Assembly: GCA_003224055.1 (NCBI GenBank)
Contig: QHYE01000043.1
Span: 1-64,000 of the forward strand
DNA: 64,000 nucleotides
Origin: Acidobacteriota bacterium
GTDB lineage: Bacteria > Acidobacteriota > Terriglobia > Acidiferrales > UBA7541
Direction: 5' to 3'
The position numbers and the translations under genes are program-made. Each line of letters opens with the position of its first letter. Position 1 is the first letter of the stretch. Shown here one piece after another: positions 16,574-25,891 of this stretch. The notes below the pieces were generated by a model. The model worked only from the letters and a program-made list of their open reading frames with translations, made no database searches and was not told the DNA's origin.

Positions 16574-19045
16574 ATGGAAACCCACCTCGATAGTCTCGCC
16601 CGCGACTTTCGCTACGCCCTCCGGACCCTTCGCAAAGACCGCCGCTTCTCCTTCATCGCCATCTTCGCCCTGGCTCTCGGTATCGGCGCTTCCACGGTCG
16701 TCTTCAGCGTCGTCTACAACGTGTTCTTCCACGCGCTTCCTTACAAAGACTTCGATAGGTCGGTTGTGTTTGAAATTCGCAATACCGCAAGCGTCGGCGG
16801 AACGAAAGGCCGCGTCTACTTCTCGCCCGAGGAATTCCGCGCCTTCCGGGAACAGAATCATGTTTTCGAAGACATGATTGCTCACGGAGTCGTGGGCCGG
16901 CTCTTTTATGATGATGGCAAATCCACCCGCGTTTTGCCGACGGGCGAGACCGTAACGACTAACACTTTTGACTATTTGGGCGTGCCGCCACTGCTGGGTC
17001 GCACGATTTCGGAGGAAGATGGCCGCCCTGGTGCGCCGCCAGTGTTTGTGATGAGTTACCGGCTTTGGCAGCGAGAATTCGCTGGCGATCCCAGGATTCT
17101 TGGCAAAAGTTTTATCTTGCGCGGTACTTCTATGGCGCTTGTCGGGATCATGCCCGCACGATTCAACGCTTTTGGTGCGAGCCTTTGGATGCCCATGAGA
17201 GCGGACAAGGCTGAAGGCCTTCTCATCGGGCGCCTCAAACCTGGCGTTAGCGCGCAGGCTGCCGGCGCCGAGCTCGATGCGATTGCGCACCACCTGCAGA
17301 AGGCAAACCCTCGCGGAACATTTCCAGAAAACTTTACAGTTGCCTCCCAGACGCTGCTGGACAGCCTGATTGCCGGTTTTAAGAAAACGCTGTATGCATT
17401 GCTCTCTGCCGTCTTTCTGTTGCTCCTGATTGCGTGTAGCAACGTTGCTAACCTCTTGCTGGCTCGCGCGACCGCCCGCGAACGCGAAATCGCCATGCGC
17501 ATAACACTGGGTGCGACACGCGGCCGCCTGATCCGCCAACTCCTTGTGGAAAGTTTCACGCTTGCGGCGGCGGCCTCTGCCGTTGGTTGTGTGTTGGCGT
17601 ATTTGGGTCTGAAAGCTGTCATCACGCTGATTCCGGCCGGCACACTCCCCGAGGAAACTGTTATTCGCATGGATGGTCCGGTCCTTTTACTGACGCTCGG
17701 CGTCACATTTCTGAGCACCATCCTGTGCGGCCTTGCACCCGCGCTGCATGTCGTTCGCGGCGATGTGCAGCCGCACCTCACAAGCTCTGGCACGAGCACG
17801 GGGGGCGGGCTTCGGCATGGCAAGCTTCGCGCCGTTCTCGTAGTCGCCGAAGTTGCTCTGTCGATCGTGCTGCTGATTGGCGCTGGTCTCTTGATGCGCA
17901 GCTTCCTTGTTTTGACGCGCGTGGATCTCGGGTTCAATCCAAAAAATCTTCTCTACTTCGAACTCGTTTGGCCCGACTCCTACAATTTCAATTGGAGCGA
18001 TCCGGCTTCCATTGTAAAAGTCAGGACTCGGAAAAATTCTGTAACCCGCCAACTTCTCGACCGCATGAAGGCAGTCCCTGGTGTACTCTCCGCCGCGGAA
18101 TGCGATGAAGAGCCGCCGTTGAAATTCGACTGGACGGACGTCGTTATTCCCGGCCGACCTCACGTAGAACGCTGGGAGGCCAGACAGGAATCCGTCAGCG
18201 AGGACTATTTTCAAACTCTCGGCGTGCCGTTGCTCCGTGGCAGGGTTTTCTCCGAAGACGACGTGAACGGAGCCCGGTACGTCATGGTCATAAACCAGGC
18301 TTTCAGTCGCCAGTATTTTCCCAACGAAGATCCTCTAGGCCGCAAGGTCAAGCTCGAGGCTCTTGACCAAGCGTATCGTGATGCCCCACGTGATACTTAT
18401 TTTGAAATCGTCGGAGTCGTGGGGAATTATAAGTCGCGCGACTATGAGAATCCGTCGTGGCAGGAATTTCCCGAAGCCTTCATCCCTTACAGCGTTCAGG
18501 TGTTTTACTGGCGAACGTTTATGGCTAGGACCTCGGTGGATGCGACCTCAGTTTTAAGAAGTATGGCGAAAGAAGTCCGGTCTACAGATCCGGGCATCGC
18601 CATCGGCACATCCGGAACCCTGGAGGCTTCCCTGCACGAGTTCTATCGCGGGCCACAATTTGAATTGGTAACCCTCGCGGCATTCTCGGTCATCGGCCTG
18701 GTCTTGGTGGTCATCGGCATCTTCAGCGTGATGGCGTACACGGTCTCCTTGCAGACTCACGAGATTGGCATTCGCCTGGCGCTGGGAGCACAACAGAGGA
18801 ATATTCTTCGCCTGGTGCTTCTCAACGGCCTCCGCCTGGTGGTGGCTGGCATTTTCATCGGGCTTCTCGCGAGCTATGCACTCACGCGCTTTCTCGCCAG
18901 CCAAATCTCCGGTGTTTCCGCCACGGATCCATCGACATTCGCAGCCGTCGTGGCAATCGTCGTGTCGGCAGGCCTAGCCGCCTGCCTGCTTCCCGCCCGC
19001 CGCGCAGCCCAAACCGATCCTCTCGTCGCTCTCCGTTACGAATAG
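16574..19045 (+). CDS. MacB/FtsX-type orphan ABC permease (ADOP family) 2
   Basis: An 823-residue membrane protein with the same two-half FtsX architecture as the genes at 3357 and 56540. The N-terminus METHLDSLARDFRYALRTLRKDRRFSFIAIFALALGIGAS leads into the first membrane helix; LLLLIACSNVANLLLARATAREREIAMRITLGATRGRL is the first FtsX core, and EIGIRLALGAQQRNILRLVLLNGL the second. It ends with AQTDPLVALRYE. No ATPase gene is near. The ATG has no strong ribosome site. Its codons end mostly in C, unlike the G-ending genes that follow. Substrate unknown. Confidence 0.85.
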   Translation: METHLDSLARDFRYALRTLRKDRRFSFIAIFALALGIGASTVVFSVVYNVFFHALPYKDFDRSVVFEIRNTASVGGTKGRVYFSPEEFRAFREQNHVFEDMIAHGVVGRLFYDDGKSTRVLPTGETVTTNTFDYLGVPPLLGRTISEEDGRPGAPPVFVMSYRLWQREFAGDPRILGKSFILRGTSMALVGIMPARFNAFGASLWMPMRADKAEGLLIGRLKPGVSAQAAGAELDAIAHHLQKANPRGTFPENFTVASQTLLDSLIAGFKKTLYALLSAVFLLLLIACSNVANLLLARATAREREIAMRITLGATRGRLIRQLLVESFTLAAAASAVGCVLAYLGLKAVITLIPAGTLPEETVIRMDGPVLLLTLGVTFLSTILCGLAPALHVVRGDVQPHLTSSGTSTGGGLRHGKLRAVLVVAEVALSIVLLIGAGLLMRSFLVLTRVDLGFNPKNLLYFELVWPDSYNFNWSDPASIVKVRTRKNSVTRQLLDRMKAVPGVLSAAECDEEPPLKFDWTDVVIPGRPHVERWEARQESVSEDYFQTLGVPLLRGRVFSEDDVNGARYVMVINQAFSRQYFPNEDPLGRKVKLEALDQAYRDAPRDTYFEIVGVVGNYKSRDYENPSWQEFPEAFIPYSVQVFYWRTFMARTSVDATSVLRSMAKEVRSTDPGIAIGTSGTLEASLHEFYRGPQFELVTLAAFSVIGLVLVVIGIFSVMAYTVSLQTHEIGIRLALGAQQRNILRLVLLNGLRLVVAGIFIGLLASYALTRFLASQISGVSATDPSTFAAVVAIVVSAGLAACLLPARRAAQTDPLVALRYE

Positions 19046-19231
19046 TGCTTCCAACCGCGTTGGCTTGGTTGGCTCGACAAAACTAGCACGGTGCCGCGCG
19101 GCGATCGGGGCAGGCAGGGCAGGCCCTTCGTCGCTCAGGGCAAGCGGGCTGGGCTAACTTCTGGCGCGCTACGGCGCTCCGGTAGCGTAAAATAATTTGG
19201 TCATACCCTGTGAGCCGATGGTGAGAATGCC
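19046..19231. other. Intergenic region before glgA
   Basis: A 186-base spacer with GC-rich repeat-like text (GGGCAGGCAGGGCAGGCCC) and then a short AT-rich TAAAATAATTT that could hold the glgA promoter. No gene was seen. Confidence 0.35.
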
Positions 19232-20785
19232 GTGAGAATTCTGTTTGTGGCATCGGAGGGGCTGCCGTTTTCGAAGACGGGCGGCCTAGCGGACGTGGTG
19301 GAGGCGCTGCCGAAGGCGCTGGTGGCGCAGGGCCACGAGGTGGCGGTGGTGTTGCCGCGGTATCGCGGAACGAAGACGACCGCCGTGGTGATACCGAGCT
19401 TGACCATTCCGATGGGCGGGACGCGGCTGCGGTTTCCGGCGATTGCCGATGGCACGCAGTTGAATGGCGTGCGGTATTACTTCGTGGATGATCCCGGGTA
19501 TTTCGACCGCGATGGATTGTACGTCGGGAGCAGCGGAGAGTATGCAGACAACGCGGAACGGTATACGGAATTTTGCCGGGCAGCGATTGAGGTAGCCAAG
19601 CACGTCTGGCCGGCGGATGTATTTCATTGCCACGACTGGCAGACGGCGCTTGTGCCGGTGTTGCTGCGGACGTCGTACGGAGACGATCCGCTGGTGAAGG
19701 ACCTGCCGGTGGTGTTCACGATTCATAATATGGGATATCACGGGCTTTTCCCGCCGAGTGTGCTTGAGAGCGCAGGAATTCCGCGAAGCCTATTTCATCC
19801 TGGCGGAATCGAGTTTTTTGGCAAGGTGAATTTGCTGAAAGGCGGGCTGGTGTTTTCGGATTATTTGACGACGGTAAGCCGGAAGTACGCGGAGGAGATT
19901 CAGACGGTGGAGTACGGACATGGTTTGGACGGCGTGGCGCGAAGCCGAAGCGACCGGCTGGTGGGGATTCTGAATGGCGTGGACTATTCGGAATGGGACC
20001 CGGCGAAAGATAAACTGATTGCCGCGAAATATTCGGTGAAGGATTTGGGCGGGAAGCAGGTATGCAAGCAGGACTTGCTGGGGTTGTTCGGATTGTCGCA
20101 GGAACATCTGGGGCGGCCGGTGATCGGAATCGTTTCGCGGTTTGCGGATCAGAAGGGGTTCGATCTGATCGCGGAGAAGGCGCATGAATTGATGCGCGAG
20201 GAGCTGGTGCTGGTGGCGCTGGGGACGGGCGAGCGGAAGTACGAGGATTTTTTCCGGGCGCTGGCGGCGGCGTATCCGGGGCGCGTGGGCCTGAAGATCG
20301 CGTACGACAACGTGATCGCGCACAAGATCGAGGCGGGCGCGGACATGTTCCTGATGCCGTCGCGGTACGAGCCCTCCGGCTTGAATCAGATGTACAGCTT
20401 GAAGTATGGTACGGTGCCGATTGTGAGAGCGACGGGCGGGCTGGACGACAGCATCGAGCCGTTTGACGTGGAACACGGGACAGGGACGGGATTCAAGTTC
20501 AAGGAATATACCGGTGAGGCGCTCCTGTTTGCGGTGCGGCAGGCGCTGCATCATTATATGGATGAGCGGATCTGGAAGCGCATCCAATTGAACGGCATGG
20601 CGAAGGATTTTTCGTGGAAAGGGCCGGCGGCGGAGTATGCGAAACTGTATGAAGCCGCGCGGGCCGCTCGTGGAGCAGGGGAAGCCACACAAAGTTCAGG
20701 GAGGGCCCCCCAGGGCTCGGGACAAGTGAGCCGTGCAGCGAGACAGGCGGCACGAAACCAAAAGCCTGCTGCAACATCTAATTAA
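19232..20785 (+). CDS. glgA: Glycogen synthase (ADP-glucose type)
   Basis: A GT5 glycosyltransferase of 517 residues that extends alpha-1,4-glucan from ADP-glucose. The N-terminal KTGGLADVVEALPKAL holds the ADP-glucose-binding lysine; FHCHDWQTALVPVLLRT and the GT-B C-terminal motif PSRYEPSGLNQMYSLKYGTVPIVRATGGLDDS are intact. It starts with GTG at 19232 (MRILFVASEGLPFSKTGG). The last 30 residues are a Gly/Ser/Ala-rich tail (GEATQSSGRAPQGSGQVSRAARQ) outside the catalytic fold. The thioredoxin gene follows 55 bases later. Confidence 0.94.
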   Translation: MRILFVASEGLPFSKTGGLADVVEALPKALVAQGHEVAVVLPRYRGTKTTAVVIPSLTIPMGGTRLRFPAIADGTQLNGVRYYFVDDPGYFDRDGLYVGSSGEYADNAERYTEFCRAAIEVAKHVWPADVFHCHDWQTALVPVLLRTSYGDDPLVKDLPVVFTIHNMGYHGLFPPSVLESAGIPRSLFHPGGIEFFGKVNLLKGGLVFSDYLTTVSRKYAEEIQTVEYGHGLDGVARSRSDRLVGILNGVDYSEWDPAKDKLIAAKYSVKDLGGKQVCKQDLLGLFGLSQEHLGRPVIGIVSRFADQKGFDLIAEKAHELMREELVLVALGTGERKYEDFFRALAAAYPGRVGLKIAYDNVIAHKIEAGADMFLMPSRYEPSGLNQMYSLKYGTVPIVRATGGLDDSIEPFDVEHGTGTGFKFKEYTGEALLFAVRQALHHYMDERIWKRIQLNGMAKDFSWKGPAAEYAKLYEAARAARGAGEATQSSGRAPQGSGQVSRAARQAARNQKPAATSN

Positions 20786-20840
20786 CCTGATTCAGGAGAG
20801 GAAAGCGGCGGCCGAAGGGCAAGCTGCTGAGAAAAAGAAT

Positions 20841-21179
20841 ATGGCTGACAATTCGATTCAAGCAGCAACGGATGTAAATTTCGAAGTCGAAGTGCTTACG
20901 GCGAGCAGTACGCAGCCGGTGATGGTGGATTTCTGGGCGGAATGGTGCCGGCCGTGCCACATGCTGGCGCCGACGGTGGCGGAGATTGCGCACGACTATG
21001 CCGGCAAGCTCAAGGTGATGAAGCTGAACGTGGACGAGGCTATGAATTCAGCGGGCCGGTACCGCGTGCAGGGAATCCCGACACTGCTGTTGTTTAAGAA
21101 CGGGCAGGTTGTGGAGCAGATTGTGGGAGCGGTGCCGAAAGATCAAATCACCAAGGCGTTGGACCGGCACCTCGCGTAA
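20841..21179 (+). CDS. trxA: Thioredoxin with a CRPC active site
   Basis: A 112-residue cytoplasmic thioredoxin. The fold motifs are present: VMVDFWAEWCRPCHMLAPT with the redox pair, and the cis-proline in GIPTLLLFKNGQ. The usual WCGPCK is replaced by WCRPCH, so Gly becomes Arg between the cysteines and Lys becomes His after them; both should affect redox potential. The ATG at 20841 gives the normal length; the track start at 20733 would add 36 charged residues overlapping glgA. A strong terminator follows the stop. Confidence 0.9.
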   Translation: MADNSIQAATDVNFEVEVLTASSTQPVMVDFWAEWCRPCHMLAPTVAEIAHDYAGKLKVMKLNVDEAMNSAGRYRVQGIPTLLLFKNGQVVEQIVGAVPKDQITKALDRHLA

Positions 21180-21201
21180 AGCAAGATTCGAAGGATGGAG
21201 A

Positions 21202-21240
21202 AGGCGTGTCGTGAAATTGCGTGCGGCACGCCTTTTTGTT
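21202..21240 (+). terminator. Rho-independent terminator after trxA
   Basis: AGGCGTGTCG (21202-21211) pairs with CGGCACGCCT (21224-21233), one G-T pair, followed by TTTTTGTTTG. It lies between trxA and tag and shows that the track start of tag at 21221 is too early. Confidence 0.8.
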
Positions 21241-21307
21241 TGTGCCGGGTGGAGATTTCCGACTCGAGGGTGTGGGGAAAAGTGGGATGAAAGAAGCTGA
21301 AAGAAAA

Positions 21308-21874
21308 ATGGTTCGCTGCCGCTGGGCGGGGAATGAGCTGAGCATTCCCTATCATGATGAGGAATGGGGCGTGCCCGTGCACGAGGAGCGGAAGTGGTTT
21401 GAGTTTTTGATATTGGAGGGCGCGCAAGCGGGGTTGAGTTGGGACACGGTTTTGCGGAAGCGGGCGAGGTACCGAGAAGTGTTTGACGGATTCGATCCGG
21501 AGAAAGTGGCGCGTTATGACAAGCGGAAAGTGCGGGAGCTGCTGGGGGACGCGGGGATTATCCGGAACCGGTTGAAGATTGCGGCGGCGATTGGGAATGC
21601 GCGGGCGTTTTTGAAAGTGCAAGAAGAGTTTGGGACGTTTGATGCGTATATCTGGAGGTTTGTGGGTGGGCGGCCGAAGCAGAATGCGTGGAAGAAGCAC
21701 GAACGCTTGCCGGCGAAGACGGTGGAATCGGACGCGTTGAGCAAGGATTTGCAGAAGCGGGGGTTTCGGTTTGTGGGGTCGACGATTTGTTATGCGCTGA
21801 TGCAGGCGACGGGGATGGTGAACGATCACCTGGTGAGTTGCTTTCGGTATAAGGAATTGTCCCGACAGCGCTGA
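21308..21874 (+). CDS. tag: DNA-3-methyladenine glycosylase I
   Basis: Removes 3-methyladenine from alkylated DNA at the start of base excision repair. The 188 residues match E. coli Tag in length. The zinc site is visible as the N-terminal MVRCRW cysteine, the YHDEEWGVP histidine and the C-terminal NDHLVSCF His and Cys. FEFLILEGAQAGLSWDTVLRKR and GSTICYALMQATGMVNDH are family motifs. The ATG at 21308 is chosen from the family N-terminus; 21287 (MKEAERKM) is a possible alternative. Confidence 0.9.
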   Translation: MVRCRWAGNELSIPYHDEEWGVPVHEERKWFEFLILEGAQAGLSWDTVLRKRARYREVFDGFDPEKVARYDKRKVRELLGDAGIIRNRLKIAAAIGNARAFLKVQEEFGTFDAYIWRFVGGRPKQNAWKKHERLPAKTVESDALSKDLQKRGFRFVGSTICYALMQATGMVNDHLVSCFRYKELSRQR

Positions 21875-22004
21875 ATGGAAGGCTTGCTTGCGTTGAGGGC
21901 GGGGCGAGCTTACGATTAGAACCTGCCGTTTCTTGGTGCTTTCCAAAGTAGTAAAGGCGAAGTAAAGATTGCGGCGCGGAAGTGTGATTGAGGAGAGAGT
22001 CTGA

Positions 22005-23303
22005 ATGAAATCGGTGGTGGTGGTGGGGGCGCAGTGGGGCGACGAGGGCAAAGGCAAGGTGGTGGACTACCTTGCGGGGTCGTTTGATTACATTGCGCGC
22101 GTGGCGGGCGGGCACAACGCGGGGCACACCGTCATCATCGGGAAGGACCGTTATGTACTGCAGCTGATTCCTTGCGGGATTCTGCGGCCGAAGCAGCAGG
22201 CGGTGATCGGAACGGGCGTGGTGGTGGATCCGGCGGCGCTGGTGGCGGAAATCGAGACGCTTTCGAAAGCGGGCATTGAGGTGAAGGGGCGGTTGCACGT
22301 CAGCAACCGCTCGCACCTGATTTTTCCGTATCACCGGGAGCTGGACAAAGCCGCGGAAGGTGCGCGGGGCGCGGACAAAATTGGCACAACTTCACGCGGG
22401 ATTGGGCCGGCGTACGAAGACAAGATGGCGCGGCGTGGGCTGCGGATGTGCGATTTGCTGGAGCCGGAGATGTTTCGAAAGAAAGCCGCGCACGTAGTGG
22501 CGGAGAAAAACCGGCTGGCGAAAGGCGCGTACGGGGCGAATATTGATTTTTCGCATGAAGTGGAAGAAACGCTGAAGCTGGGCGAGAAAATTCGCGGCTA
22601 CATTTGCGATACGGCGGAATTGGTGAACCGCGCGCTGGACGAAGGGAAGTCGGTGCTGTTCGAAGGCGCGCAGGGAACGATGTTGGACATCGATCACGGG
22701 ACGTACCCGTTCGTGACGTCGTCGAGCGCGACTTCGGGGGGTGCTGCGACAGGCGTGGGCGTGCCGCCGACAAAGCTCAAACACGTGCTGGGGATTTCCA
22801 AGGCATATACGACGCGCGTGGGCAGTGGGCCGTTTCCGACGGAGATGCCGGACCTGGATGCGCAAGAAGTGCGCGCGCGCGGGAAAGAGTTTGGAGCGGT
22901 GACGGGGCGGCCACGGCGCTGCGGCTGGCTGGATCTGCAAGTGCTACGGTACGCGAAAATGATCAATGGGATTGATTCGCTGGTGATTACGAAGCTGGAT
23001 GTGTTTGACACGCAGAGGGAGATTCAGGTTTGCGTGGCCTACAAGTACAAAGGCACGCCGCTGAAGGAAATGCCGGCGCTGGCGGAAGAGTACGAGCGGG
23101 TGACAGCAGAGTACAAGACGCTGCCGGGTTGGAATGAAACGACATACGGCTTGAAAGACGGAGCGAAGCTGCCCAAGGCGGCGGTGGAGTATTTGCGATT
23201 TATTTCGGATTTTCTGCAAGTGGAGATCGGCATGATTTCCACGGGGCCGGAGCGCGACGCGACGATTGTGCCGGCGGGGACGCTGCTGGCGCGGTGGCTG
23301 TGA
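22005..23303 (+). CDS. purA: Adenylosuccinate synthetase
   Basis: Joins IMP and aspartate with GTP to form adenylosuccinate, the first committed step to AMP. The 432 residues have the P-loop-like GAQWGDEGKGKVVD near residue 7, the catalytic HNAGHTVIIG, the IMP-binding IGTTSRGIGPAYEDK and the FEGAQGTMLDIDHGTYPFVTSS segment. The ATG follows GGAGAGAGTCTGA. It is monocistronic; the downstream spacer holds a tandem GTGACTC repeat and a short hairpin. Confidence 0.97.
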   Translation: MKSVVVVGAQWGDEGKGKVVDYLAGSFDYIARVAGGHNAGHTVIIGKDRYVLQLIPCGILRPKQQAVIGTGVVVDPAALVAEIETLSKAGIEVKGRLHVSNRSHLIFPYHRELDKAAEGARGADKIGTTSRGIGPAYEDKMARRGLRMCDLLEPEMFRKKAAHVVAEKNRLAKGAYGANIDFSHEVEETLKLGEKIRGYICDTAELVNRALDEGKSVLFEGAQGTMLDIDHGTYPFVTSSSATSGGAATGVGVPPTKLKHVLGISKAYTTRVGSGPFPTEMPDLDAQEVRARGKEFGAVTGRPRRCGWLDLQVLRYAKMINGIDSLVITKLDVFDTQREIQVCVAYKYKGTPLKEMPALAEEYERVTAEYKTLPGWNETTYGLKDGAKLPKAAVEYLRFISDFLQVEIGMISTGPERDATIVPAGTLLARWL

Positions 23304-23304
23304 A

Positions 23305-23360
23305 GAAGTGACTCGTGACTCGTGACTAGAAGTTATCTGATGAGTTCTAGTGACTGGTGA
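23305..23360. repeat. GTGACTC tandem repeat with small hairpin
   Basis: Three near-copies of GTGACTC(G) precede an inverted repeat ACTAGAA (23325-23331) / TTCTAGT (23345-23351), followed by further GTGACT units. It lies between purA and moeA. Function unknown; it may act as a weak terminator-like hairpin without a T-run. Confidence 0.45.
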
Positions 23361-23400
23361 CTTGTGGCGCCGCGGTATCGGGTGCCAGACTCTACTTGAA

Positions 23401-24612
23401 ATGCTCACCTTTGAAGAAGCACGCGGAAAGATAATCGAACAACTTGGGAAGAGAAAAGGACCATTCGCGACTGCGGTTGTGAGTGTGTGGGAGGCGCTGG
23501 GATTGGTGTTGGCGGAGGAAGTGAAAACGGATCGGGAGTATCCGCCGTTTGACCGGTCGACGCGGGATGGATATGCGGTGCGCGCGAAGGAAGTTGCTCC
23601 GGACGCCAAACTGAAATGTGTGGGAGAAATCAAGGCGGGCGATACGGTGACCGAACCGCTCGCGGCCGGGACTTGCGTGCAAATCATGACGGGGGCAGCG
23701 ATTCCACGCGGCGCCGACGCGGTGGTGATGATCGAGCACACGCAGCGAGAGGGAGAGGTGGTGCGATTCGAACGAGCGGCGCAACCGGGGCAAAACATTG
23801 TGCCGCGGGGGAGCGAGGCCGCGGCGGGGCAGACGCTGCTTAGACCCGGGATGCGCTTGGGCTACGCGGAACTGGCGCTGGCGGCGCAAGTCGGCGCGGC
23901 GGAATTGCAATGCGCGAGGAAGCCGCGTGTGGCGATCTTGTCGACGGGGGATGAGGTTGTACCGGTCGAGGTGGCGCCGGGGGCATTTCAGATTCGAAAC
24001 AGCAACAGTGTTTCGCTGGCAGCGCAAGTGCGGATTGCCGGGGGTGAGCCGGTTGCGTTGGGAAATGCGGCGGACCGGGTCGAGGAGCTGGGAGAGAAAA
24101 TCGAGCGAGGGCTGAAAGAGGACGTACTGGTGCTTTCAGGTGGCGTTTCGATGGGGAAGTATGACCTGGTGGAAAAAGTTCTGAAGGCCATGGGAGCGGA
24201 GTTTTACTTTGATGCAGTGGCGATTCGGCCGGGGAAGCCTGCAGTGTTCGGGATGTGCCAGGGGAAGCCGGTGTTTGGGTTGCCGGGGAACCCGGTTTCG
24301 ACGATGGTAACGTTCGAATTGTTCGTGCCGCCGGCGATCGATTTGTTGAACGGGGCGGAGGCTCGGCCGCTGCCGCTGGTGGAAGCGCGGCTGGGAGAAG
24401 CGCTGAGTGAGAAACTGGGGTTGGCACACTTTCTGCCGGCGCGGGTAGAGTGGCGCGGAGGGGCGCCTGAAGTGAAGGCTTTGAAATGGCAGGGATCGGG
24501 AGACATTGCGGCGCTGGCAAAGGCGAATTGTTTTTTGGTGGTGCCCGCGGACCGGGACAAGATTGCGGCGGGGGAGAGGGTATCGGTGCTGCTGCGGAAG
24601 GATGTGGTCTAG
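23401..24612 (+). CDS. moeA: Molybdopterin molybdotransferase
   Basis: Inserts molybdate into adenylated molybdopterin to make active molybdenum cofactor. The 403 residues show the MoeA N-terminal domain ([36 protein letters not shown]), the MPT-binding MogA-like domain ([44 protein letters not shown]) and a C-terminal domain IV. The ATG at 23401 fits the family ([11 protein letters not shown]); the track start at 23350 is not supported. moaC begins seven bases after its stop. Confidence 0.94.
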   Translation: MLTFEEARGKIIEQLGKRKGPFATAVVSVWEALGLVLAEEVKTDREYPPFDRSTRDGYAVRAKEVAPDAKLKCVGEIKAGDTVTEPLAAGTCVQIMTGAAIPRGADAVVMIEHTQREGEVVRFERAAQPGQNIVPRGSEAAAGQTLLRPGMRLGYAELALAAQVGAAELQCARKPRVAILSTGDEVVPVEVAPGAFQIRNSNSVSLAAQVRIAGGEPVALGNAADRVEELGEKIERGLKEDVLVLSGGVSMGKYDLVEKVLKAMGAEFYFDAVAIRPGKPAVFGMCQGKPVFGLPGNPVSTMVTFELFVPPAIDLLNGAEARPLPLVEARLGEALSEKLGLAHFLPARVEWRGGAPEVKALKWQGSGDIAALAKANCFLVVPADRDKIAAGERVSVLLRKDVV

Positions 24613-24619
24613 GCGCAAG

Positions 24620-25114
24620 ATGGCAAAGCTTTCTCATTACGGGAGCCGGGGTGAAGTGAGCATGGTAGACGTGTCGGCGAAGGCGGTGACGACACGGACG
24701 GCGGAGGCGCGAGGGTTCGTACAGATGAAGCCGGGGGTGGTGCGCGCCGTCAGACGGCTGAAGAATCCAAAGGGGAATCCGCTGGAAGTGGCGCGGATTG
24801 CGGGGATTGCGGCTGCAAAAAGGACGGCGGAATGGATACCTCTTTGTCATCCACTGCCGCTCACGCACATTGATGTGACCGCACGGCTATGCAAGAATGG
24901 CGTGGAACTACATTCCAGTGTGACGACGGCCGCTCAGACGGGTGTGGAGATGGAAGCCCTGGTAGCCGTTGCCGCCGCAGCCCTCACGGTCTACGACATG
25001 TGCAAAGCACTCGATAAGGGGATGAAAATCACGGACATTGTTCTCGTCAGCAAGACGGGCGGGAAGAGCGGGGATTTCCATCGAAAGCGTGCTCCGTCGA
25101 AGGGCAGAGAATGA
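24620..25114 (+). CDS. moaC: Cyclic pyranopterin monophosphate synthase
   Basis: Works with MoaA to turn GTP into cyclic pyranopterin monophosphate, the first step of molybdenum cofactor synthesis. At 164 residues it has normal length, with [48 protein letters not shown] and [17 protein letters not shown]. The ATG at 24620 gives [19 protein letters not shown]; the track frame begins too early at 24506. It overlaps the next gene by four bases (ATGA). Confidence 0.95.
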   Translation: MAKLSHYGSRGEVSMVDVSAKAVTTRTAEARGFVQMKPGVVRAVRRLKNPKGNPLEVARIAGIAAAKRTAEWIPLCHPLPLTHIDVTARLCKNGVELHSSVTTAAQTGVEMEALVAVAAAALTVYDMCKALDKGMKITDIVLVSKTGGKSGDFHRKRAPSKGRE

Positions 25115-25869
25115 GTGCGGCAGGCGGAAAATCCGTAAAGTTGCTGCTGGCGGAGGACAATCCGCTGGTGCGCGAACTCATCGTGAAAGGGCTGGAACCG
25201 TTCTGCGAGGTCGAGACCTCCGCGGACGGGGCAGATGCTTTGCTCAAAGTCATTGATAACCCTCCCGACGTGATCCTCTGCGACTACAAAATGCCGGGGC
25301 TGGACGGACGGCAACTCTTCGAAAAGCTGCGCGGGCGCGATGCGACCAAACACATCCCGTTTTTGTTCATGGCTAGCCGCCCGGACATCGAAGAACGGCT
25401 GAGGCCCTTGGTGGACGGCGTCGAGGATTTCATCCCCAAGCCATTTTTGGTGAAGGATCTGGTGCGCGTTACGAAAAAGGTGGTTGACCGGCTGCACCTC
25501 GAAAAACTGCAGAAGAAAGCGTCGCGGCCGGGGGTCATCCAAGGCCGGCTTGAAGAGATGAGCATGATCGACCTGATGCAGTCTCTGGAGATGGGCCAGA
25601 AGTCGTGCCGGTTGATGGTGCGGCAGGGCGGCACACAGGGCGAGCTGTATTTTGCGGGCGGGCAGTGCCGGGACGCGAAGGTTGGCAAAGTGGAAGGCGA
25701 CGACGCGGTTTACAAAGTGGTGTTGTGGACCGAGGGCGAATTTGAGATTGATTTCAATGCGGCGAACGCCTCGACGCGAACCACGACCACCCGGAATACG
25801 ACGGGCCTGCTGATGGAAGCGATGCGGCTGATGGACGAAGCCAACCGCGATGCGGTTGGAACGAAGTGA
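25111..25869 (+). CDS. Response regulator: receiver plus DUF4388 (PATAN) domain
   Basis: A 252-residue protein with an N-terminal CheY-like receiver (about 8-125; acidic pocket AEDN, phosphoacceptor Asp in ILCDYKMPG, conserved Lys in FIPKPF) and a C-terminal DUF4388 domain (about 145-225: [56 protein letters not shown]). There is no DNA-binding domain, so output is probably by protein contact, as for PATAN proteins in gliding bacteria and cyanobacteria. It starts inside the stop of moaC, an odd position for a signalling gene. The cognate kinase is not nearby. Confidence 0.85.
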   Translation: MSAAGGKSVKLLLAEDNPLVRELIVKGLEPFCEVETSADGADALLKVIDNPPDVILCDYKMPGLDGRQLFEKLRGRDATKHIPFLFMASRPDIEERLRPLVDGVEDFIPKPFLVKDLVRVTKKVVDRLHLEKLQKKASRPGVIQGRLEEMSMIDLMQSLEMGQKSCRLMVRQGGTQGELYFAGGQCRDAKVGKVEGDDAVYKVVLWTEGEFEIDFNAANASTRTTTTRNTTGLLMEAMRLMDEANRDAVGTK

Positions 25870-25891
25870 GCCTGCTCTAGAAACCTGCCCG

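Noticed and set aside
16355-17539. 394-residue minus-strand frame
   Set aside because: Lies antisense to the second permease gene; the translation is Arg/Gln-rich with no domain, typical of a shadow.
23840-24868. 342-residue minus-strand frame opposite moeA
   Set aside because: Pro/Ser-rich shadow of a G-rich gene; moeA motifs are on the plus strand.
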